Below are positions 15,519 to 24,173 of a stretch of DNA of 64,000 nt, one piece after another (the first letter of the stretch is position 1; every line of letters begins with the position of its first letter). Made by a program: the position numbers and the translations under genes. The stretch comes from Streptomyces cyanogenus. Lineage in GTDB: Bacteria > Actinomycetota > Actinomycetes > Streptomycetales > Streptomycetaceae. The stretch spans positions 5,409,001 to 5,473,000 of the forward strand of contig NZ_CP071839.1 in assembly GCF_017526105.1 (NCBI RefSeq), given 5' to 3'. A model generated the notes under the pieces. The model did not search any database, had not been told where the DNA came from, and worked only from the letters and a program-made list of their open reading frames with translations.

Positions 15519-16941
15519 CGAGGTACGCCTCCAGGCCGTGGCGGCCGCCCTCGCGGCCGAAGCCCGACTCCTTGTAGCCACCGAAGGGCGAGGTCGGGTC
15601 GAACTTGTTGAACGTGTTGGACCAGACGACACCGGCGCGCAGCTTGTTCGCGACGGCCAGGATGCGCGAGCCCTTCTCGGTCCAGATGCCGGCCGAGAGG
15701 CCGTACTGGGTGTTGTTCGCCTTGGCGACCGCCTCGTCCGGGGTGCGGAAGGTGAGGACCGACAGCACCGGGCCGAAGATCTCGTCGCGGGCGATGGTGT
15801 GGGCCTGGGTGACGTTCGTGAACAGCGTCGGGGCGAACCAGTAGCCGCTCTCGGGGAGGGCGCAGGCCGGCGACCAGCGCTCGGCGCCCTCCGCCTCGCC
15901 CTGCTCGGCCAGCGCGGTGATCCGGGCCAGCTGCTCCGCGGAGTTGATCGCGCCGATGTCGGTGTTCTTGTCCAGCGGGTCGCCGAGGCGCAGCGTGGAC
16001 AGGCGGCGCTTGAGGGAGTCCAGCAGCTCGTCCTGGATCGACTCCTGGACCAGGAGCCGGGAGCCCGCGCAGCAGACCTGGCCCTGGTTGAAGAAGATGC
16101 CGTTCACGATGCCCTCGACGGCCTGGTCGATCGGGGCGTCGTCGAAGACGATGTTGGCGCCCTTGCCGCCCAGTTCGAGCGTGAGCTTCTTGCGCGTGCC
16201 GGCGACCGTGCGGGCGATCTCCTTGCCGACCGCCGTGGAGCCGGTGAAGGCCACCTTGTTCACGTCCGGGTGCGCCACCAGCGCGGCACCCGCGTCGCCG
16301 TAGCCCGGAAGGATGTTGACGACACCCTTGGGCAGACCGGCCTGGCGGCAGATGTCCGCGAAGAACAGGGCGGACAGCGGGGTGGTCTCCGCCGGCTTCA
16401 GCACGACCGTGTTGCCGGTCGCGAGGGCCGGGGCGATCTTCCACGCCAGCATCAGCAGCGGGAAGTTCCAGGGGATGACCTGGCCCGCGACGCCGAGCGG
16501 CCGCGGGTCCGCGCCGAAGCCGGCGTGGTCGAGCTTGTCGGCCCAGCCCGCGTAGTAGAAGAAGTGCGCGGCGACCAGCGGGAGGTCCGCGTCGCGGGTC
16601 TCCCTGATCGGCTTGCCGTTGTCCAGCGTCTCCAGGACGGCCAGCTCACGGCTGCGCTCCTGGATGATGCGGGCGATGCGGAACAGGTACTTGGCGCGCT
16701 CGGAGCCGGGCAGCGCCGACCACTTCTCGAACGCCCTGCGGGCCGCCTTCACCGCACGGTCGACGTCCTCGGCGCCGGCCTGGGCGACCTCGGAGAGGAC
16801 CTCCTCCGTGGACGGCGAGACGGTCTTGAAGACCTTGCCGTCGGCGGCCTCGGCGAACTCGCCGTCGATGAACAGGCCGTAGGAGGGCGCGATGTCGACG
16901 ATCGCGCGGGACTCGGGGGCGGGTGCGTACTCGAAAGCCAT
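15511..16941 (-). CDS. Aldehyde dehydrogenase (full length)
   Basis: A 476-residue NAD(P)-dependent aldehyde dehydrogenase. Seen: the N-terminal PWNFPLLMLAWKIAPALATGN region at 158-177, cofactor-binding FTGSTAVGKEIA near 232-243, the catalytic glutamate in LELGGK (Glu256) and the nucleophile cysteine in FFNQGQVCC (Cys290). It sits 6 bp downstream of deoC on the same strand, so acetaldehyde released from deoxyribose-5-phosphate is a reasonable substrate, though this is inferred from context. The 3' end overlaps the start of the short ALDH-like gene. Confidence 0.93.
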   Translation of the reverse strand: MAFEYAPAPESRAIVDIAPSYGLFIDGEFAEAADGKVFKTVSPSTEEVLSEVAQAGAEDVDRAVKAARRAFEKWSALPGSERAKYLFRIARIIQERSRELAVLETLDNGKPIRETRDADLPLVAAHFFYYAGWADKLDHAGFGADPRPLGVAGQVIPWNFPLLMLAWKIAPALATGNTVVLKPAETTPLSALFFADICRQAGLPKGVVNILPGYGDAGAALVAHPDVNKVAFTGSTAVGKEIARTVAGTRKKLTLELGGKGANIVFDDAPIDQAVEGIVNGIFFNQGQVCCAGSRLLVQESIQDELLDSLKRRLSTLRLGDPLDKNTDIGAINSAEQLARITALAEQGEAEGAERWSPACALPESGYWFAPTLFTNVTQAHTIARDEIFGPVLSVLTFRTPDEAVAKANNTQYGLSAGIWTEKGSRILAVANKLRAGVVWSNTFNKFDPTSPFGGYKESGFGREGGRHGLEAYLDV

Positions 16942-16947
16942 GGGGGA

Positions 16948-17907
16948 TCAGTCCACCGTCACGTAGTCGGGACCGGAGTAGCGGCCGGTGGCCAGCTTCT
17001 GGCGCTGCATCAGCAGGTCGTTGAGGAGCGAGGAGGCGCCGAAGCGGAACCAGTGGTTGTCAAGCCAGTCCTCGCCCGCGGTCTCGTTGACCAGCACCAG
17101 GAACTTGATCGCGTCCTTGCTGGTGCGGATGCCGCCGGCCGGCTTCACACCGACCTGGACGCCGGTCTGGGCCCGGAAGTCGCGGACCGCCTCCAGCATC
17201 AGCAGGGTGTTCGCCGGGGTCGCGTTGACCGCGACCTTGCCGGTGGAGGTCTTGATGAAGTCGGCGCCGGCCAGCATGCCGAGCCAGGAGGCGCGGCGGA
17301 TGTTGTCGTACGTCGACAGCTCGCCGGTCTCGAAGATGACCTTCAGCCGGGCGCTGTCCCCGCAGGCCTCCTTCACGGCGACGATCTCGTCGTACACCTT
17401 GAGGTACCTGCCGGCGAGGAACGCGCCCCGGTCGATGACCATGTCGATCTCGTCGGCGCCGGCGGCGACGGCGTCCCGCACGTCGGCGAGCTTCACGTCG
17501 AGCGCGGCACGGCCGGCCGGGAAGGCGGTGGCGACCGAGGCGACCTTGACGCCGGAACCGGCGACGGCCTCCTTGGCGACGGCCACCATGTCGGGATAGA
17601 CGCAGACCGCGGCCGTGGTCGGGGTCGTGCGGTCCGTGGGGTCGGGGTGGACCGCCTTGGCGCCGAGCGCCCGGACCTTGCCCGGGGTGTCCGCGCCTTC
17701 CAGCGTCGTCAGGTCGACCATCGAGATGGCGAGGTCGATGGCGTACGCCTTCGCGGTGGTCTTGATGGAACGGGTGCCGAGAGACGCGGCGCGCGCCTCC
17801 AGGCCGACCGCGTCGACGCCGGGCAGCCCGTGGAGGAAACGGCGCAGCGTGCTGTCGGACGCGGTGACGTCCGAGAGAGCGTGAGCTGTGGGTGCGGTAG
17901 TGGGCAT
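16948..17907 (-). CDS. deoC: Deoxyribose-phosphate aldolase
   Basis: A 319-residue class I aldolase splitting 2-deoxy-D-ribose-5-phosphate into glyceraldehyde-3-phosphate and acetaldehyde. Active-site lysines are visible in GADFIKTSTGKVAVNATPANT (Schiff base) and VGVKPAGGIRTSKDAIKF. The start is taken at the ATG at 17907 (MPTTAPTAH); a GTG two codons upstream is possible. The gene leads an operon deoC-ALDH-short ALDH with 6 bp and then -8 bp spacing. The palindrome CTACGCGCGTAG lies 20 bp upstream, as before add and purine nucleoside phosphorylase. Confidence 0.95.
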   Translation of the reverse strand: MPTTAPTAHALSDVTASDSTLRRFLHGLPGVDAVGLEARAASLGTRSIKTTAKAYAIDLAISMVDLTTLEGADTPGKVRALGAKAVHPDPTDRTTPTTAAVCVYPDMVAVAKEAVAGSGVKVASVATAFPAGRAALDVKLADVRDAVAAGADEIDMVIDRGAFLAGRYLKVYDEIVAVKEACGDSARLKVIFETGELSTYDNIRRASWLGMLAGADFIKTSTGKVAVNATPANTLLMLEAVRDFRAQTGVQVGVKPAGGIRTSKDAIKFLVLVNETAGEDWLDNHWFRFGASSLLNDLLMQRQKLATGRYSGPDYVTVD

Positions 17908-17926
17908 GGTCACCAGACGAGCATAT

Positions 17927-17938
17927 CTACGCGCGTAG
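17927..17938. promoter_or_regulatory. Palindromic operator CTACGCGCGTAG upstream of deoC
   Basis: A perfect 12-bp palindrome 20 bp upstream of the deoC ATG, identical to the sites before add and the purine nucleoside phosphorylase gene. Confidence 0.75.
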
Positions 17939-18042
17939 CGGCTGTACACCCCCGCTGCTCGTCCTGGGTGCCGAGATCACGGATGAGCGCCGGTTCCCGG
18001 GCGCGTGGCCGCACCGCCGGCGGTGTCGTGCAGAATCGGGCC

Positions 18043-18744
18043 ATGACCACCCCGGACCACCCGTCACCCGCGTCACCGCCTCCGGCGTCCGCCGCCAAGG
18101 ACCGGATCTACCGCTCGCCCTTGGGGCTTGCGGGCGGCGCGCTGCTGCTCCTGGTCGTCCTCTGGCTGGGCTTCGACGCCCTGGTCAAGGGCCACGGCCG
18201 GACCCCCTGGCTGGCGCTGGCCGGGATGATCCTCATCGTGCCGTTGGTCATCGCCTTCACGCTCCGCCCCGCGGTCTTCGCGAACGAGGACCGGCTGCGC
18301 GTCCGCAACCCGCTCCGGGTCGTCACCCTGCCCTGGGGCGAGGTCGCCGCCCTGCGTTCCGGCTACTCCAACGAGGTCGTCGCCAAGTCCGGCACCAAGT
18401 ACCAGCTGTGGGCCGTCCCCGTCTCGCTGCGCGCCCGCAAGAAGGCGGCCCGCCGGCAGCAGCGGGCGGAGGCCGACGCGGCCCGCGGTGTGACACCGGG
18501 CAGCCGGGGCAGCGCGCTCGTCCCCGGCGGCCTCGGCCTCGGCGGGTTCAGCCTGCGCGGACCGGACACCGGGCCGACCCGCGCGGAGACCGACCAGGTC
18601 ATGGACGACCTGCGGGAACTGCTGGAGCGCCACGGGGAGGCCGAGCCGGCACAGGGCGAGGTCACCGTGCGCTGGGCCTACGAGGTGGCGGCCCCCGCGG
18701 TCGCCGGCGCGGTGCTGCTGGGGATCCTGCTGGCTGTGGGCTGA
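18043..18744 (+). CDS. PH-domain-containing membrane protein
   Basis: A 233-residue protein with two transmembrane helices near residues 30-70 (GLAGGALLLLVVLWLGFDAL and WLALAGMILIVPLVIAFTLRP), then a bacterial PH-like segment (FANEDRLRVRNPLRVVTLPWGEVAALRSGYSNEVV) interrupted by a basic stretch, and a C-terminal hydrophobic helix. Such Streptomyces proteins carry a bPH domain at the membrane; their function is not known. It is divergent from deoC. The start ATG at 18043 is the first that follows the deoC operator region. The 447 bp after it hold a degenerate repeat tract. Confidence 0.8.
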   Translation: MTTPDHPSPASPPPASAAKDRIYRSPLGLAGGALLLLVVLWLGFDALVKGHGRTPWLALAGMILIVPLVIAFTLRPAVFANEDRLRVRNPLRVVTLPWGEVAALRSGYSNEVVAKSGTKYQLWAVPVSLRARKKAARRQQRAEADAARGVTPGSRGSALVPGGLGLGGFSLRGPDTGPTRAETDQVMDDLRELLERHGEAEPAQGEVTVRWAYEVAAPAVAGAVLLGILLAVG

Positions 18745-18848
18745 GGGGCGGGGCGTTTCCTGCGGGGTGGGGGCCTTCCGGGTGGGTGTGGCCGAGGGGC
18801 GTTCCCGGGGCCGTCGCCGGGCGAAGGCCGTGACCCTGGTCCCCGGCC

Positions 18849-19120
18849 GGGGCCCTTCCCGTCGCGCGTAGCTTCCCTCCGGGGCCCTTCCGGCCGCGCG
18901 TCCTGCTCTCCGGGGCTCTTCCGGTCGCGCGTCCTGCCCCCGCGGCCCTTCCGGTCGTGCTGCCCAGGGCCCTTCCGGTCGCGCCCTCCTCCGGGGCCTC
19001 TCGCGTGGCGCGTCCTTCCCTCCTGGCCCCTTCCCCGTCGCGCGTCCTTCTCCCCGGGGGCTCCTGCACGTCGCGCGTACTTCCCCCGGAGCCCTTGCCG
19101 GCCGGGGCCTTTCCGCCGGG
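18849..19120 (+). repeat. Degenerate tandem repeat (about 30-nt unit, about nine copies)
   Basis: Units of about 24-32 nt of the form GGGGCCCTTCCGGTCGCGCG followed by TCCTTCCCYCC repeat head to tail, for example at 18881-18911, 18912-18941, 18967-18992, 18993-19023 and 19024-19055. No unit is an exact copy. The tract fills most of the gap between two PH-domain genes. No convincing gene is seen in it. Confidence 0.85.
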
Positions 19121-19191
19121 GTTCCGCTGCCGTAGCGTGCGGCAGCCGGGGGTGATCGAGCCGTTCGCCCCTGCCTAGTGTCTGGAAAGCG

Positions 19192-20859
19192 ATGAGTACG
19201 ACCCACGGACGGCCGCTGCCGCTGCCGTTGCCCGCTTCGGCCCTGCCCGCCGCCCTGTCCGCCACCGCACCGGTACCCGACGGCGGCCCTGCCTGGAGCG
19301 GTGACCACGCCCGCCGCTGGCTCGGCGCGCTGCCGCCGCGCTGGGTGCCCCTGCCCTCCGGTAACGGGCACCTGCTGACCGCGCTGTGCGCCGCCGTGAC
19401 GGTCGCGGAGCTGTTCGCGCTGCCCGCCGGATGGGAGCCGTGGGCCGCCGCGCTGCTCGCGCTGCACGTGCTGTGGCTGTGCGTGCGCCCGGAGATCGTG
19501 CCGGTGTCGGCGCCGGTGCTCGCGGTGTCGCTGGCGGTCCTGCGGCCGGGGGCCGGCCGGCCCGGGACGGCGGCCGCCGCGGCCGTTCTCGCCGTGGTCT
19601 GGGGCGTGGCGGTGCTGCGGCTGGTGGCACGGCGCCGGCAGCGGGAGCGGGCCCGGGAGGCGGCCGGCGGGGTCACCGCGCCGCTGCCGGACGCGGACCG
19701 GCCCCTGCCCCGCGGCCGGTTCCTGATCGTGGCCGGGGCCGTCCTGCTCGCCCTCGGGACCGGCGCGGTCGCGGTCACCCCGGCCGAGGCGGCGCCTGCG
19801 GTGCCGGTGCTCGCCTGGCTGGTGGCGGGCCAGGGCCTGACCGCGCTGGCCTCCGGGCTGCTGGGCCGCCGCCGGGCCGCCGCCCTGCGCGCGGCGCCGG
19901 CGCCCGTGCTCCGGGTGCTGGTCCGCGAGGGCGCCGACGGCGACACCGAGGTGTGCGCCGCCGACGACACGGCCGGGCTGCGCCCCCTCTTCCGGGTCGC
20001 CGTCACGGAGGTCCGCGACGGTGCCGAGGAGACGGACGACGAGGAGCGGGAGCAGGAGTTGCGGGCCCGGATCGACCGGGAGGGACCGGGGCCGCTGCGG
20101 GAGGCCGTGCTGTACGGCGTGCCCTGCGACGGCGCGGAGATCCTGCTGGTCGCGGCCGCCGAGGAGGCGGAGCGGCCGCCGGTGCCGGAACGGTCGTCGG
20201 GACCCGTGCGGCCCCTGTCCGAGGCGTCCGTACGGCGCGCACTGGCCCGGGAGAAGCGCCGGGCGGCGTACGCGGAGCTGCGCCGGTCGGCCGGAGAGAG
20301 CGTCGTCCGGAGCGCGGAGGCGGCCGGCACGGCCCCGGCGGGCGTACGGCAGTGGCGGGCGGGTCTGCTGGACCGGCTCTGCGCGCTGCTGCTGGTGGCC
20401 TGGGCCGGGATGCTCCTGTGGTCCGAGACCGGCGGGTGGCGTTACGCGCTCGGTGCCGTCGCCGGTGTCGTCGGCGCGCTGCGGCTGCCGCACTGGCTCG
20501 CCTGGCGGGTCACGGCGGACCGTGAGGGGCTGTGGTTCAACGGGCTGCGCGGGCCCCGGCACGTCCCCTGGGGCGAGATCAGGACCGTCGAGTGCAAGGG
20601 CACCGAGCTGACGGTGGACAGCCGGCGGGCCTCGTTCACCGCCTGGTCCGTGCACGCGCCGCGCTGGCCCTGGCTGGAGCGCCGCTTCCGGCTCGTGCAT
20701 CCGCACGAGCGGGTCGGCGGCGAGATCACCGCCCTGTGGCGCACCCCGTCGCTGCGCCCGTCCGTGTCCGCCGACCCCGGGCAGCGCGGCCGGCCGCTGT
20801 GGCCGCTCGCGCTGGCGCTGGAGCTCGCCTGGGCGGCGGCGCTGGTGCTGCTGCCCTGA
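19192..20859 (+). CDS. Large membrane protein with C-terminal PH-like domain
   Basis: A 555-residue protein. The N-terminus is Pro/Ala-rich, then hydrophobic segments occur near residues 62-150 (several helices, including LLTALCAAVTVAELFALPAG) and 178-225. An acidic soluble region follows (VTEVRDGAEETDDEEREQEL), then another two-helix segment near 390-425 and a PH-like tail (WRVTADREGLWFNGLRGPRH, then VPWGEIRTVECKGTELTVD). The tail resembles the preceding gene's product, so the pair may be functionally linked. No enzymatic motif seen. Function unknown. Its 3' end is closed by a strong terminator. Confidence 0.7.
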   Translation: MSTTHGRPLPLPLPASALPAALSATAPVPDGGPAWSGDHARRWLGALPPRWVPLPSGNGHLLTALCAAVTVAELFALPAGWEPWAAALLALHVLWLCVRPEIVPVSAPVLAVSLAVLRPGAGRPGTAAAAAVLAVVWGVAVLRLVARRRQRERAREAAGGVTAPLPDADRPLPRGRFLIVAGAVLLALGTGAVAVTPAEAAPAVPVLAWLVAGQGLTALASGLLGRRRAAALRAAPAPVLRVLVREGADGDTEVCAADDTAGLRPLFRVAVTEVRDGAEETDDEEREQELRARIDREGPGPLREAVLYGVPCDGAEILLVAAAEEAERPPVPERSSGPVRPLSEASVRRALAREKRRAAYAELRRSAGESVVRSAEAAGTAPAGVRQWRAGLLDRLCALLLVAWAGMLLWSETGGWRYALGAVAGVVGALRLPHWLAWRVTADREGLWFNGLRGPRHVPWGEIRTVECKGTELTVDSRRASFTAWSVHAPRWPWLERRFRLVHPHERVGGEITALWRTPSLRPSVSADPGQRGRPLWPLALALELAWAAALVLLP

Positions 20860-20864
20860 GGCTG

Positions 20865-20900
20865 CGCCGTCGGGGTGTCCCCGGGGGCACCCCGACGGCG
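20865..20900. terminator. Bidirectional terminator between the PH-domain gene and phosphosugar mutase
   Basis: A perfect 13-bp stem CGCCGTCGGGGTG / CACCCCGACGGCG with a 10-nt loop that itself can pair. It lies between two convergent stop codons 50 bp apart. Confidence 0.88.
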
Positions 20901-20908
20901 TCGGGACC

Positions 20909-22540
20909 TCAGATGCCGGCGGCGGCCGACAGATCGCGCTTGACGGCCGTCAGCAGCTCCGTCGCGCGGGTGCGGGCGGCCGGCAGTCCGGCGTGCGCGG
21001 ACACCGGTACGACGACCTCCAGGTAGCACTTCAGCTTGGGCTCGGTGCCGCTGGGGCGGACGATGACCCGGGCGCCGTCCAGGGTGTAGCGCAGGCCGTC
21101 CGTGGGCGGCAGCTTCTCGGTGCCCCGGGTGAGGTCCTCGGCCCGGACGACGGGCAGGCCGGCCAGCTCGGTCGGCGGCTGCTCGCGCAGCCGGCGCATC
21201 GCGTCGGCGATCAGCGAGAGGTCCTGGACCCGGACCGACAGCTGGTCGGTGGCGTGCAGGCCGTGCTCCACGGCGAGGTCGTCCAGCAGGTCGAGGAGGG
21301 TACGGCCCTCCTCCTTCAGCACGGACGCCAGCTCCGTGATCAGCAGCGCGGCGGTGATGCCGTCCTTGTCGCGCACGCCCTCCGGGTCCACGCAGTAGCC
21401 GAGGGCCTCCTCGTAGCCGTAGCGCAGGCCGTCGACGCGGGCGATCCACTTGAAGCCGGTCAGCGTCTCCTCGTACGGCAGCCCCGCCTTCTCGGCGATC
21501 CGGCCGAGCAGGGAGGAGGAGACGATCGACTCGGCGAAGGTGCCCCGGGCGCCGCGGCGGACCAGGTGGGCGGCGATCAGTGCGCCGACCTCGTCGCCGC
21601 GCAGCATCCGCCAGTCGCCGCCGTCCTTGACGGCCACGGCGCAGCGGTCGGCGTCCGGGTCGTTGGCGATGACGAGGTCCGGGTCGGTGGTGCGGGCCTG
21701 CGCGAACGCCAGGTCCATCGCGCCCGGCTCCTCCGGGTTCGGGAAGGCGACCGTCGGGAAGTCCGGGTCCGGGTCGGCCTGCTCGGCGACCAGCACCGGC
21801 TCGGGGAAGCCGGCGCGGGCGAAGGCGGCCAGCAGGACGTCCCTGCCGACGCCGTGCATGGCCGTGTAGACGGTGCGGGCGGTGCGGGGGGAGCCGGCGG
21901 CCAGGACGGCGTCCGTACGGGCCAGGTAGGCGTCCAGGACCGCGTCGTCCAGGGTCTCCCAGCCGGCGTCCGGGCGGGGTACGTCGTGCAGGGAGGCGAT
22001 CGCGTCGATCTCGGCGGCGATCTCCGCGTCGGCGGGCGGGACGATCTGCGAGCCGTCGCCGAGGTAGACCTTGTAGCCGTTGTCCCGCGGCGGGTTGTGG
22101 CTGGCGGTGACCTCCACGCCCGCGACCGCCCCGAGGTGCCTGATCGCGAAGGCCAGAACGGGGGTGGGCAGCGGGCGGGGGAGGACGGCGGCGCGCAGAC
22201 CGGCGCCGGTCATCACGGCGGCGGTGTCGCGGGCGAAGTCGGCCGACTTGTGGCGGGCGTCGTAGCCGATGACGACGAGTCCGTCGGTGTGGCCCTGCTT
22301 CTTCAGGTACGCGGCGAGGCCCGCGGCGGCGCGGATGACGACGCTGCGGTTCATGCGCATCGGGCCGGCACCGAGTTCGCCGCGCAGGCCGGCGGTGCCG
22401 AACTGGAGCGTGCCGCCGAAGCGGGCCGCCAGCTCCGTCGTGTCACCGGCCTCGATCAGCTTGGCCAGTTCGTCGCGAGTCTCCTGGTCGGGATCCTCGG
22501 CGAGCCAGGCCTCGGCCCGGGCGATGAGATCGTCGTGCAC
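20909..22540 (-). CDS. Phosphosugar mutase (phosphomannomutase/phosphoglucomutase/phosphopentomutase family)
   Basis: A 543-residue alpha-D-phosphohexomutase: FGTAGLRGELGAGPMRMN near the N-terminus, the phosphoserine loop in GVEVTASHNPPRDNGYKVY, the magnesium loop NDPDADRCAV, the sugar-binding EEALGYCV and the phosphate-binding RPSGTEPKLKCY at the end. Start GTG at 22540, with AGGAGAGG about 12 nt upstream. In this context, next to purine nucleoside phosphorylase and near deoA and deoC, a phosphopentomutase-like role (ribose/deoxyribose-1-P to 5-P) is plausible; no separate phosphopentomutase is seen here. Exact sugar specificity cannot be read. Confidence 0.92.
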   Translation of the reverse strand: MHDDLIARAEAWLAEDPDQETRDELAKLIEAGDTTELAARFGGTLQFGTAGLRGELGAGPMRMNRSVVIRAAAGLAAYLKKQGHTDGLVVIGYDARHKSADFARDTAAVMTGAGLRAAVLPRPLPTPVLAFAIRHLGAVAGVEVTASHNPPRDNGYKVYLGDGSQIVPPADAEIAAEIDAIASLHDVPRPDAGWETLDDAVLDAYLARTDAVLAAGSPRTARTVYTAMHGVGRDVLLAAFARAGFPEPVLVAEQADPDPDFPTVAFPNPEEPGAMDLAFAQARTTDPDLVIANDPDADRCAVAVKDGGDWRMLRGDEVGALIAAHLVRRGARGTFAESIVSSSLLGRIAEKAGLPYEETLTGFKWIARVDGLRYGYEEALGYCVDPEGVRDKDGITAALLITELASVLKEEGRTLLDLLDDLAVEHGLHATDQLSVRVQDLSLIADAMRRLREQPPTELAGLPVVRAEDLTRGTEKLPPTDGLRYTLDGARVIVRPSGTEPKLKCYLEVVVPVSAHAGLPAARTRATELLTAVKRDLSAAAGI

Positions 22541-22777
22541 CTTGGGATCAACCTCTCCTGTGTCTGCCTGATCCGCCTGGGGGCCCCGCCCCCAGACCGC
22601 CGTGTGCCCACCCACCGACTCCTCCGGCCGGAGGGCCGACGAGCGGGCACACCACCGTCACCGGCACCACGCCCGCCCGGCACCCCGTCGTACCGCATCG
22701 TGCCCGGTGCTCGGCCGTACCGCCGCACCGCGCCCCGCTCGGCCGGCGGCCCCGGCTCGGCCTCTGCCGGCCTTTGC

Positions 22778-23602
22778 TCAGATGCGGCCCAGCACCTGGG
22801 CCAGCAGTTCGCCCATGCGGGCGGCCGAGTCGCGGCCCGCCTGGAGGACCTCCTCGTGGTTGAGGGGTTCGCCGGTCATGCCCGCGGCCAGGTTGGTGAC
22901 CAGGGAGATGCCGAGGACCTCGGCGCCGGCCTCGCGGGCGGCGATCGCCTCCAGGACCGTGGACATGCCGACCAGGTCCGCGCCGATGACGCGGGCCATG
23001 CGGATCTCGGCCGGGGTCTCGTAGTGCGGGCCGGGGAACTGGGCGTAGACGCCCTCCTCCAGCGTCGGGTCGATCTCCTTGCACAGGGCGCGCAGGCGCG
23101 GCGAGTACAGGTCCGTCAGGTCGACGAAGTTGGCGCCGACGATCGGGGAGGTCGCCGTGAGGTTGACGTGGTCGCTGATCAGGACCGGCTGGCCGGGGCG
23201 CATGCCCTCGCGCAGACCGCCGCAGCCGTTGGTCAGCACGATGGTCTTGCAGCCGGCCGCCACGGCGGTGCGCACACCGTGGGCGACGGCGGCGACGCCA
23301 CGGCCCTCGTAGTAGTGGGTGCGGCCCAGGAAGACCAGGGCCCGCTTGTCACCGAAGGAGTACGAGCGGATCTTTCCGCCGTGGCCCTCGACGGCCGGCG
23401 GCGGGAAGCCGGGCAGCTCGGTGACCTGGAACTCGGCGTCGGGCGCGCCCAGGGCGTCGACGGCCGGAGCCCAGCCGGAGCCCATCACGAGGGCGACGTC
23501 GTGGGTCTCGGCGCCGGTGAGTTCGCGCAGGCGCGCGGCGGCGGCGTCGGCGGCGGCGTAGGGGTCGCCCTGGATGTCGTCCGGAAGAAGAGATGCGTTC
23601 AC
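22778..23602 (-). CDS. Purine nucleoside phosphorylase (trimeric type)
   Basis: A 274-residue PNP converting (deoxy)inosine or (deoxy)guanosine plus phosphate to base and (deoxy)ribose-1-phosphate. Seen: VALVMGSGWAPAVDAL, FLGRTHYYEGRGVAAVAHGV (phosphate and ribose site), LTNGCGGLREGMRPGQPVLI, and GPHYETPAEIRMARVIGADLVGMSTVLEAIAAR. The start is the GTG at 23602 (VNASLLPDD); an upstream extension would cross the operator. It acts after adenosine deaminase in purine salvage. The CTACGCGCGTAG palindrome lies 25 bp upstream. The phosphosugar mutase gene follows downstream on the same strand after a 237-bp gap that holds no recognisable gene. Confidence 0.94.
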   Translation of the reverse strand: MNASLLPDDIQGDPYAAADAAAARLRELTGAETHDVALVMGSGWAPAVDALGAPDAEFQVTELPGFPPPAVEGHGGKIRSYSFGDKRALVFLGRTHYYEGRGVAAVAHGVRTAVAAGCKTIVLTNGCGGLREGMRPGQPVLISDHVNLTATSPIVGANFVDLTDLYSPRLRALCKEIDPTLEEGVYAQFPGPHYETPAEIRMARVIGADLVGMSTVLEAIAAREAGAEVLGISLVTNLAAGMTGEPLNHEEVLQAGRDSAARMGELLAQVLGRI

Positions 23603-23627
23603 GCCGACGAGGGTAACCGGTCTTCGC

Positions 23628-23639
23628 CTACGCGCGTAG
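23628..23639. promoter_or_regulatory. Palindromic operator CTACGCGCGTAG upstream of purine nucleoside phosphorylase
   Basis: A perfect 12-bp palindrome 25 bp upstream of the GTG start; third identical copy in the window, each next to a nucleoside or deoxyribose catabolic gene. Confidence 0.75.
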
Positions 23640-23735
23640 ATGACGGAGCCCACGGGTTTGGGTTCGTTGTCTTGTCGGTTTCCACAAACGAGGCGCGAAC
23701 GGGCAGGCAGGAGAGGTGGCGGCGGCGGTGCCGGC

Positions 23736-24173
23736 TCAGCAGGGGCGCTTGCGGAGTTCCATCACATAGTCGTGCGGCGCGCCCGCCGACTCCGCCGCGT
23801 CGGCGATCTCGCCCAGGTAGCGCGCCGACGGCAGCCCGCCCTCGTAGGCGTTGAGGACGTACGCCCAGGCCGGCTCCTCGCCGTCCAGCGTGTGCACGCG
23901 CACGCGTACCCGGCGGTAGATCTGCAGCCCCACGCCTTCCCAGCGGTCGAGCGACTCCTCGTCCATGGGGGCGATGTCGTACAGGCCGACGAAGACCTGC
24001 GCCAGCGGGTCCTCGACGATCGTCGCCAGCGCGCCCTCCCAGCCGAGCTGCTCGCCGCCGAAGGTCAGCCGCCAGCCGTTCAGCCACCCCGTGGCGCGCA
24101 GCGGGGAGTGCGGGGCGCGGCGGGACATCAGGCGCGCGTCGAGGTTGCCGGCGTACGCGGCATAGAGCGACAT
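23736..24173 (-). CDS. Gamma-glutamylcyclotransferase-like protein
   Basis: A 145-residue protein of the GGCT/AIG2-like fold: it starts MSLYAAYAGNLDARLMSRRAP, equivalent to the YGSN-type substrate loop, with VFVGLYDIAPMDEESLDRWEG carrying the expected acidic residues, and WAYVLNAYEGGLPSARYLGEI. Members cleave gamma-glutamyl amines or peptides to 5-oxoproline, or remove gamma-glutamylamines from proteins. The substrate here is unknown. It is divergent from the LpdA-like gene (96 bp) and upstream of purine nucleoside phosphorylase on the same strand, but the PNP operator lies between them. Confidence 0.82.
   Translation of the reverse strand: MSLYAAYAGNLDARLMSRRAPHSPLRATGWLNGWRLTFGGEQLGWEGALATIVEDPLAQVFVGLYDIAPMDEESLDRWEGVGLQIYRRVRVRVHTLDGEEPAWAYVLNAYEGGLPSARYLGEIADAAESAGAPHDYVMELRKRPC

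Noticed and set aside
15493..18042. A long plus-strand frame antisense to aldehyde dehydrogenase and deoC
   Set aside because: It merges in frame with the PH-domain gene, but only residues from 18043 on look like protein; the rest is the shadow of well-supported minus-strand enzymes.
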